A DNA stretch of 13,452 nucleotides from Collinsella sp. (GTDB lineage: Bacteria > Actinomycetota > Coriobacteriia > Coriobacteriales > Coriobacteriaceae). The DNA lies in the NCBI GenBank assembly GCA_019413955.1, contig DXMX01000050.1, positions 1 through 13,452 on the forward strand. Direction: 5' to 3'. Made by a program: the position numbers and the translations under genes. Shown in pieces: positions 9,065 through 13,452 of this stretch. The notes below the pieces were generated by a model. That model was not told where the DNA came from, ran no database searches, and was given only the letters and a program-made list of their open reading frames with translations. Each line of letters begins with the position of its first letter. Within the stretch, counting starts at the first letter, position 1.

Positions 9065-11199
9065 GCGGCACCCCCCTCACCGTCACCGGTGTAAGAGATG
9101 TGCTGCAGCAGCTCCACGATGTCCTCGCCGTCGACGGGCTCCACCGCAATCTGCTTTGCGCTCAGGCGCTCGCGGATAATGGGCAGATCGCATGCCTTTG
9201 CCTGGCGCATAAGCAGGTAGAGCACGTCGCCGTCGACCAAGCCCGCCGCGTCGCTCTCGCGGATTGCCGACCCAATTGCGCCCACCAGCTCGCCGACAGG
9301 CTCCATGCCCGGTACCACGCGCAGGAGCAAAAAACTCCCCATCTTGCTATCTGCCAGCGCCTGCTCCGCCGCGAGCTCTTGGCCAAAGGCAGCCTGCTTG
9401 AGCACGCAAGTGCCGTCAACGCAGCGTTTATCCTGCGCCACCGCCTCATAGTCAAAGGCACGGCACAGCGCGCTTTCGACCAACCCGCACAAGATGCGGA
9501 ACAGGTTTTGATAATAGAGGGTCATTTGGTTTTCGGCCGCACTACGCACAAAGATCAACACAGCGGGCGCCCCGTCGCGCTCGATCGTGTATCCAAACAT
9601 GGGAAGCCCCGGCGTCAGCTCGCGGTTCACCCACAGGTTCGAACGACCCCCGTCGCCCAAAAGAGGTGCAAGCTGCTCAAGCGTGAGCGAGCGCGCGGCA
9701 TCTTCGGCAATCGCGGGACTTGCTGCCACCAGGCGTGCAAATGCCCCGCCCGAAACATGGTAGATCGCCACCGAATCGTTCTCGAGGATCTCGCCCAAAA
9801 GCTCGCAGCACTTGCGATAGATGTCGCGTGGGTTGAATACGTCGAGCTCCTGCGTCACGGCAAAGATCTTGCCAAAGCTGTCGTGGCGACCCACGATCTG
9901 GCGCCTGTACGCGCGCTTGTCCTCGATCGCGTCGTGGTAGAGCTGCGTAAGGAACGTATTGCGGTTGCGCACGAGCTCGTTTTGATCGCGCTCCGCCCTA
10001 ATGGCTTCGCTGTTGCGCAGCTGCACATAGCCGCACACGGCACCCACAACAAAGTACGCAATAAACGGCAGCCAGTTAGACGGCTCGTAAAAGAGACCCT
10101 GGAAGGTATAGCCATACTGGGTAAAGTAGCTCGCGGCCAAACCCACCGACGCCAGCAGCGCCGCAACCAGGCCAAAATCGAGCCCATACAGCGTGCCGAT
10201 CAGTACCACGTACAGCAGGCGGTAGTCGAGCACGTTAAGCTGAGCAGACTGCGAAAACACCAGCTCCAGGCCCTCAAAGAGCACCCAGGCCAGCGCGGTC
10301 TCCAGGCATTTGATGGGCAGTGTCCGCCCGCGCATGCGGTCGATGGCGGCACGCAGCGGATGGCGCTTGCCCGCGAGGGTCTGCTCCCAGCGGGCGTGTA
10401 TGGTCGAAAGATCGCGCAGCACGTCATAGCGCTGGAACCACCCGTAGCGCGTGCGGACGGTATCGCTCGGAGCAATGGAGACGACGGCGTCCCCGTCGTA
10501 GGTAATGTCGAGCCCCGGGAACAAGCCCTTGAGCGCCTCGCCCAGGTCTCCCACGGTGTGGGCAAAGCTATCCGGAACCTCGAGTTCCTCGAATGTGGCA
10601 TCCCAGCTGTCGAAGATGCGACGCACCAGAACGGCCAGCTCCTCGGCGCAGAGGGCACCGAGCGGTGAGTCCGCCCCAGCCCTCATGACAGCAGAGCCTT
10701 GCGAGCACGCCTCGAACAGCGGGATCAAAATCGGGTCTTCCAGCGTGGGCGAGGCGGTGTACAGATACGGCACGCGCAAGATCTTGGCCTGAATGCCGTC
10801 GCGGACCGCATAGTAGCGGCACAGGTCGTTGGCCGCACGGGCAATGATGCCCTTGCCGTTTTGCCCCGCAGCGTCCACCGCACCGTCCGCTCCCATGGGA
10901 CCAGTCACAAACAGCAGCTGAATCTGGCGACCCATGCAAGCTCGAAAGACGGAGCGCAGCAGCTCGATGTCGCCAACGGCCTCGGTATGCGGCGTGAGAT
11001 AGGTAGAGAGGTAGACCACACGGTCGAATTCGTAAGCCTGGTCCAGGTGCTGCAGCAGCTCTTTCCAAGACGCATGGAGCGACGACCCGTCGCGGCGCGC
11101 CTCGTTGGCCGCCACGACCTGAACATGGTCACCGGGAAACGCCTTGGCACAAAAGTCGTCATCGACATACACGGTATTGCCAACAACCAGCACTTCCAC
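9061..11199 (-). CDS. pelD: PelD-like c-di-GMP receptor with N-terminal SDR-like domain
   Basis: A 712-residue protein (GTG start), much longer than the 455-residue Pseudomonas PelD. Residues 1-290 are a Rossmann/SDR-like domain (first strand VEVLVVGNT, later AKILRVPYLY). It has no full glycine motif, and the segment GIIARAAND (117-125) has no YxxxK, so it is probably not an active reductase. Four membrane segments follow (about 296-315, 326-340, 342-358 and 376-392), then a short coiled-coil-like stretch, a GAF domain (about 445-580) and a degenerate GGDEF domain. In the last, DGDVL (656-660) replaces GGDEF, but RESD (647-650) lies exactly five residues before it, the spacing of the RxxD I-site that binds c-di-GMP. 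It should therefore sense the signal without making it. The frame is open to an ATG at 11244 (727 residues), but that start has no ribosome binding site. First gene of the operon. Confidence 0.92.
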   Translation of the reverse strand: MEVLVVGNTVYVDDDFCAKAFPGDHVQVVAANEARRDGSSLHASWKELLQHLDQAYEFDRVVYLSTYLTPHTEAVGDIELLRSVFRACMGRQIQLLFVTGPMGADGAVDAAGQNGKGIIARAANDLCRYYAVRDGIQAKILRVPYLYTASPTLEDPILIPLFEACSQGSAVMRAGADSPLGALCAEELAVLVRRIFDSWDATFEELEVPDSFAHTVGDLGEALKGLFPGLDITYDGDAVVSIAPSDTVRTRYGWFQRYDVLRDLSTIHARWEQTLAGKRHPLRAAIDRMRGRTLPIKCLETALAWVLFEGLELVFSQSAQLNVLDYRLLYVVLIGTLYGLDFGLVAALLASVGLAASYFTQYGYTFQGLFYEPSNWLPFIAYFVVGAVCGYVQLRNSEAIRAERDQNELVRNRNTFLTQLYHDAIEDKRAYRRQIVGRHDSFGKIFAVTQELDVFNPRDIYRKCCELLGEILENDSVAIYHVSGGAFARLVAASPAIAEDAARSLTLEQLAPLLGDGGRSNLWVNRELTPGLPMFGYTIERDGAPAVLIFVRSAAENQMTLYYQNLFRILCGLVESALCRAFDYEAVAQDKRCVDGTCVLKQAAFGQELAAEQALADSKMGSFLLLRVVPGMEPVGELVGAIGSAIRESDAAGLVDGDVLYLLMRQAKACDLPIIRERLSAKQIAVEPVDGEDIVELLQHISYTGDGEGGAA

Positions 11200-11205
11200 C
11201 GTGCG

Positions 11206-11217
11206 CTCCCCCTCCCC
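11206..11217 (-). promoter_or_regulatory. Ribosome binding site deciding the pelD start
   Basis: The purine run GGGGAGGGGGAG ends 6 nt before the GTG at 11199 and is the best Shine-Dalgarno match near the 5' end of pelD. It places the first Rossmann strand (VEVLVVGN) right at the N-terminus. ATG codons at 11244 and 11235 have no comparable site. Confidence 0.55.
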
Positions 11218-11233
11218 AAATTTAGCTTTTGCC

Positions 11234-11263
11234 ATGGTAAACATGCATATTGTACGCTGTCAA
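11234..11263 (-). promoter_or_regulatory. Candidate sigma-70-type promoter of the pel operon
   Basis: A perfect -35 box TTGACA (11263-11258) is followed after 18 bp by TACCAT (11239-11234), which matches four of six -10 positions. Transcription would start near 11227, about 28 nt before the GTG start at 11199. An alternative -10, TACAAT (11254-11249), has only a poor -35 (TTGCCT at 19 bp) and would suit a leaderless start near the ATG at 11244. Confidence 0.4.
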
Positions 11264-11385
11264 TGTAGGCCAAAGGCAACTTTAAAGCTGTTTTAAGAAC
11301 TTTTTCAGACGGGAAGCGACTCGCGCCTGAGCCAGAGAGCCCTACACGTGCCGCTGCACGGCGGAGAAAGGCGAATCCACTACCC

Positions 11386-11404
11386 CTCAGGCATAATTCC
11401 TGAG
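11386..11404. promoter_or_regulatory. 19-bp palindrome, possible operator
   Basis: CTCAGGCATAATTCCTGAG is symmetric at 8 of 9 half-site pairs around a central base, the form expected of a dimeric repressor site. It lies about 120 bp upstream of the candidate pel promoter and about 390 bp upstream of the promoter of the divergent gene. The regulator is unknown, and chance cannot be excluded. Confidence 0.35.
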
Positions 11405-11476
11405 CAAAATCAAGCAGAGCACACGGCTTTTTGCGCCACTTTAAGACGTAATCGGGATGTGGCGAGAGGCCAAATT

Positions 11477-11601
11477 CGGAAGTGCGGGGAAAACCAAAGG
11501 AATGCTGACCAGACCCCCGTTTTAGGCTTCCGCGACCTGCGGTTTTGATACAAAAAAACCGCGTTGTGCTCGAAGGTTTTCGATTTTTCCCCGCACTTCT
11601 G
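11477..11601. repeat. Structured inverted-repeat element
   Basis: A perfect 15-bp inverted repeat (GAAGTGCGGGGAAAA at 11479-11493 and its complement at 11585-11599) encloses about 90 bp. Two base pairs beyond the arms can extend the outer stem, one of them a G-T pair. Inside are two more stems: GCGGTTTT / AAAACCGC (11539-11562, 8-nt loop) and TCGAA / TTCGA (11570-11583, 4-nt loop, followed by five T). Together they could fold as a multi-branch structure on either strand. It resembles a MITE-like or REP-like intergenic repeat or a structured RNA. No target-site duplication was identified. Confidence 0.5.
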
Positions 11602-11776
11602 TAATTACATCTCTGGATCGAGGGCGCAGGCAATGGTGACGACATCCACGATAGCGCCCCCCTATGCCTGATACCAAAATCGTTCCATAGGGACCCGTTT
11701 CCCAATGGGATGATTCTTCACAAAGGGCATTAAGGCGCATGAGAACATGGTAGAGGCAAGCAAGCGCGCTTCCACG

Positions 11777-11804
11777 TTTTCGCCCATGGTGACCACGGTA
11801 TAAT
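11777..11804 (+). promoter_or_regulatory. Candidate promoter of the AlbA_2-type gene
   Basis: A perfect -10 box TATAAT (11799-11804) lies 37 bp before the ATG at 11842. The best -35 at 16-bp spacing is TTTTCG (11777-11782), a weak match. Transcription would start near 11811, and the ribosome binding site GGGAAAGG lies 8 nt before the ATG. Confidence 0.5.
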
Positions 11805-11841
11805 CCAACGAGACAAGCAACGAACGGGAAAGGCAGCGCGG

Positions 11842-13224
11842 ATGAACCTGGGCAGCGAGAGCGAGACCGTCGAGTTCAAGAAGTCCACTGGCGAGCATAA
11901 AGAAGCACTGCAAGCCATCAGCGCCATGCTGAACAAGCACGGCCGCGGCGAGCTCTACTTCGGCGTGAAGGACAACGGCGATGTCATCGGCCAGGATGTC
12001 AGCGACGCAACGCTGCGCCAGGTGACGTCGTGGGTGTCCGACAAGATCGAGCCCGCGGTGTTCCCGACGGTCGAGTGCCTCGACGCCGATGATGGGCTGC
12101 GATACATCAAAATTGCCTTCTCAGGTGCCGACGCCCCCTACTCCGCCGACGGACGCTACTTCACCCGCGTGGGGACTTCGAACAAAGCGCTGTCGGCCTC
12201 GGAGCTGAGCGCCATGGTCGTCAAGCGTGAGCGCGCCCGTAGCCCGTGGGACTCGCTGCCGTCCGGCAGGCCCGTCTCCGACGCCGACGAGCAGGCGGTG
12301 CGTGACTTCGTCGCGCGCGGCGGCAGGGCCGGACGCGTGGGCGGCGGGTTCGCCGGCGTGGAGGACACCTTGGCAAGGCTCGACCTCGTCGCGCCCGACG
12401 GCAGCCTAAGAAACGCCGCGGTGGAGCTGTTCTGCGAGGGATCCGACACCTACCCCAGGATGAAGCTGGGGCTTCTGGGCGGCAACACCAAGGCCAAGAT
12501 CCTCGACCTGCGCCGCGAGAGCGGCACCATGCTCAAGCTGCTCGACTTCGCCGAGTACTTCGTGACGTCGAACATCAGGCGCGAGTTCGTCATCGGCGAG
12601 ACGGGCATGTACCGCAAGGAGATCCCCGAGATCCCGGCCGAGGCCATCCGCGAGGCGGTTGCCAACGCGCTGTGCCACCGCGACTACACCACCGGCACCG
12701 CCGTCGAGGTCAACGTGTTCATGGACACCGTCCAGATCGTGAGCCCGGGCCTGTTCCCCGAGGGCGACTCGCCGCAAGAGCACCTAGACGGTACCGCGAG
12801 CGAGTTCGGCCTCCGAAACCCCGCGATCGCGCGCACCCTGTTCCGCGCCGGCGTCATCGAGCAGTACGGCACGGGCATACCGCGCATCAAGGAGGCCTGC
12901 GAGGCAGCCGGCGTGAGGTTCCGCTTCGAGCAGACCGTCAACAGCACCGTCGTCGTCTTCGAGCGTCCTGGGTTGCAGAAAGCGGCCTTCAGGAGAACCG
13001 CGGCCGACAACCGACCGCTCCTCAGCGAGCGCGAACGAGCAGCGATGGCAATTGCCGCCGCTCAGGGGAAAATCACGACCTCCGACCTCGCGCGGGAGTC
13101 CAATGTCGGTAGGAAAACGGCCTCGAAGACTCTGAAAGACCTTGCCGGTCGAGGCCTGTTGGAATGGGTAGGGAAAAGCCCGAAAGACCCGCACCAGTTC
13201 TACAGGATGCCAAGCGAAGTTTGA
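11842..13224 (+). CDS. AlbA_2/Schlafen-type ATP-binding protein with winged helix
   Basis: A 460-residue protein of the family often named RNA-binding or ATP-binding protein of the AlbA_2 type. Residues 6-125 form the AlbA_2 (Schlafen-like) nucleic-acid-binding domain, with the opening ETVEFKKS and the closing RYFTRVGTSNKAL (105-117). Residues about 255-365 are a HATPase_c_4 domain: an N-box EAVANALCHRDY (271-282), SPGLFPEG (301-308) and GTGIPRIKEA (343-352). Residues 395-455 are a winged helix-turn-helix (ITTSDLARESNVGRKTASKT). The ATG has GGGAAAGG 8 nt upstream. It is transcribed away from pel, and nothing links it to pel apart from position. The biological role is not established; members act as putative regulators or occur near defence and mobile genes. 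Codon choice becomes less GC-biased after about 12960, and repeats follow the stop. Confidence 0.9.
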   Translation: MNLGSESETVEFKKSTGEHKEALQAISAMLNKHGRGELYFGVKDNGDVIGQDVSDATLRQVTSWVSDKIEPAVFPTVECLDADDGLRYIKIAFSGADAPYSADGRYFTRVGTSNKALSASELSAMVVKRERARSPWDSLPSGRPVSDADEQAVRDFVARGGRAGRVGGGFAGVEDTLARLDLVAPDGSLRNAAVELFCEGSDTYPRMKLGLLGGNTKAKILDLRRESGTMLKLLDFAEYFVTSNIRREFVIGETGMYRKEIPEIPAEAIREAVANALCHRDYTTGTAVEVNVFMDTVQIVSPGLFPEGDSPQEHLDGTASEFGLRNPAIARTLFRAGVIEQYGTGIPRIKEACEAAGVRFRFEQTVNSTVVVFERPGLQKAAFRRTAADNRPLLSERERAAMAIAAAQGKITTSDLARESNVGRKTASKTLKDLAGRGLLEWVGKSPKDPHQFYRMPSEV

Positions 13225-13278
13225 GGCTGCAGGTCCTAGCCGGGAAACAGGCCCATTGCGTTTGCTGCCCTCCCCCTG

Positions 13279-13336
13279 CTGGGCACTACTGAGTAATCTA
13301 CTGGGCACTGCTGAGTAATCTACTGAGTAGTGCCCA
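13279..13336. repeat. 22-bp tandem duplication with inverted partner
   Basis: Two adjacent 22-bp copies (13279-13300 and 13301-13322) differ at one base (A13288 / G13310). The following 13326-13336 (AGTAGTGCCCA) is the exact complement of TGGGCACTACT in copy 1 (11 bp) and pairs over 8 bp with copy 2. Within copy 2 an AGTA/TACT stem lies inside the larger hairpin. The structure sits about 55 bp after the AlbA_2-type gene. It could shape its 3' end, but no T tract follows. Confidence 0.75.
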
Positions 13337-13387
13337 AGCGCGAGTTGGCAAGTCCGCCGAAGCCCAGAGAAACGGCTCCGAAGAATA

Positions 13388-13452
13388 TACTGACCGCTAC
13401 TGACCGCTACTGACCGCTACTGACCGCTACTGACCGCTACTGACCGCTACTG
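13388..13452. repeat. 10-bp tandem repeat running off the window end
   Basis: The unit TACTGACCGC is repeated perfectly for 65 bp (6.5 copies) and is cut by the window end, so its true length is unknown. The 10-bp period rules out a simple in-frame coding repeat. The TACTGA core also occurs in the 22-bp repeat cluster just upstream. The order and function are unknown. Confidence 0.9.

Larger units (their letters stand above)
11245..11841. other. Divergent intergenic region, no convincing gene
   Basis: This 0.6-kb stretch separates pelD (leftward) from the AlbA_2-type gene (rightward). Short open frames exist here, but none has a ribosome binding site or recognisable protein. It is more AT-rich near pelD (11280-11310). 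It contains candidate promoters at each end, a 19-bp palindrome near 11395 and the structured inverted-repeat element near 11540. The stretch 11605-11770 shows nothing I recognise. Confidence 0.7.

Noticed and set aside
9100..10668. Plus-strand open frame of 522 codons antisense to pelD
   Set aside because: It lies opposite a well-supported PelD frame, has no recognisable domain and is His/Arg/Gln-rich as expected for a GC-rich antisense frame.
11348..11548. Small 66-codon open frame in the intergenic region
   Set aside because: No ribosome binding site, no recognisable protein, and it runs into the inverted-repeat element.
11570..11588. Intrinsic terminator formed by the TCGAA/TTCGA hairpin and five T
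   Set aside because: The stem is only 5 bp and AT-containing, and there is no plus-strand gene upstream for it to end; treated as part of the inverted-repeat element.
13388..13452. CRISPR array
   Set aside because: The units are only 10 bp and directly contiguous, with no spacers and no cas genes.

Overview
The window is GC-rich and comes from a Gram-positive bacterium, most likely an actinobacterium of the Coriobacteriia such as Collinsella. This placement is an inference from base composition, codon use, the strong GGAGG-type ribosome binding sites and the gene content; no rRNA or other marker gene is present. Seven of the eight Pel-related and tail genes are intact. All lie on the minus strand and are read from about 11.2 kb down to 0.1 kb.

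The main feature (105-11199, minus strand) is a Pel-type exopolysaccharide locus in the Gram-positive layout: pelD, pelE, a deacetylase-only pelA, pelF and pelG. It continues directly into a three-gene tail of cotH, a VTC-domain gene and a DUF4956 gene. There are no pelB or pelC genes, as expected for a cell without an outer membrane. Every junction is an overlap or a 3-nt gap, which implies one translationally coupled operon. PelD would sense cyclic di-GMP: its I-site RxxD is intact and its GGDEF site is destroyed. PelE would scaffold, PelF would polymerise the sugar, PelG would export it, and the membrane-anchored PelA would deacetylate it outside the cell. The CotH-like lipoprotein kinase, the VTC polyphosphate polymerase-like protein and the DUF4956 membrane protein may modify or partner the polymer or envelope, but their role here is not known.

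Three points stand out in the operon. PelD carries an extra N-terminal Rossmann/SDR-like domain of about 290 residues that lacks the usual YxxxK. pelG is broken by a one-base frameshift at a short homopolymer near 4488-4491. CotH has a twin-arginine-like lipoprotein signal.

The 0.6-kb intergenic region (11245-11841) separates pelD from a divergent plus-strand gene. It holds candidate promoters for both directions, a 19-bp operator-like palindrome, and a structured inverted-repeat element of about 125 bp enclosing two smaller hairpins. The plus-strand gene (11842-13224) encodes an AlbA_2/Schlafen-type plus HATPase_c_4 protein with a C-terminal winged helix. The last 0.23 kb is repetitive: a 22-bp tandem duplication with an 11-bp inverted partner, then a 10-bp tandem repeat that runs off the window end.
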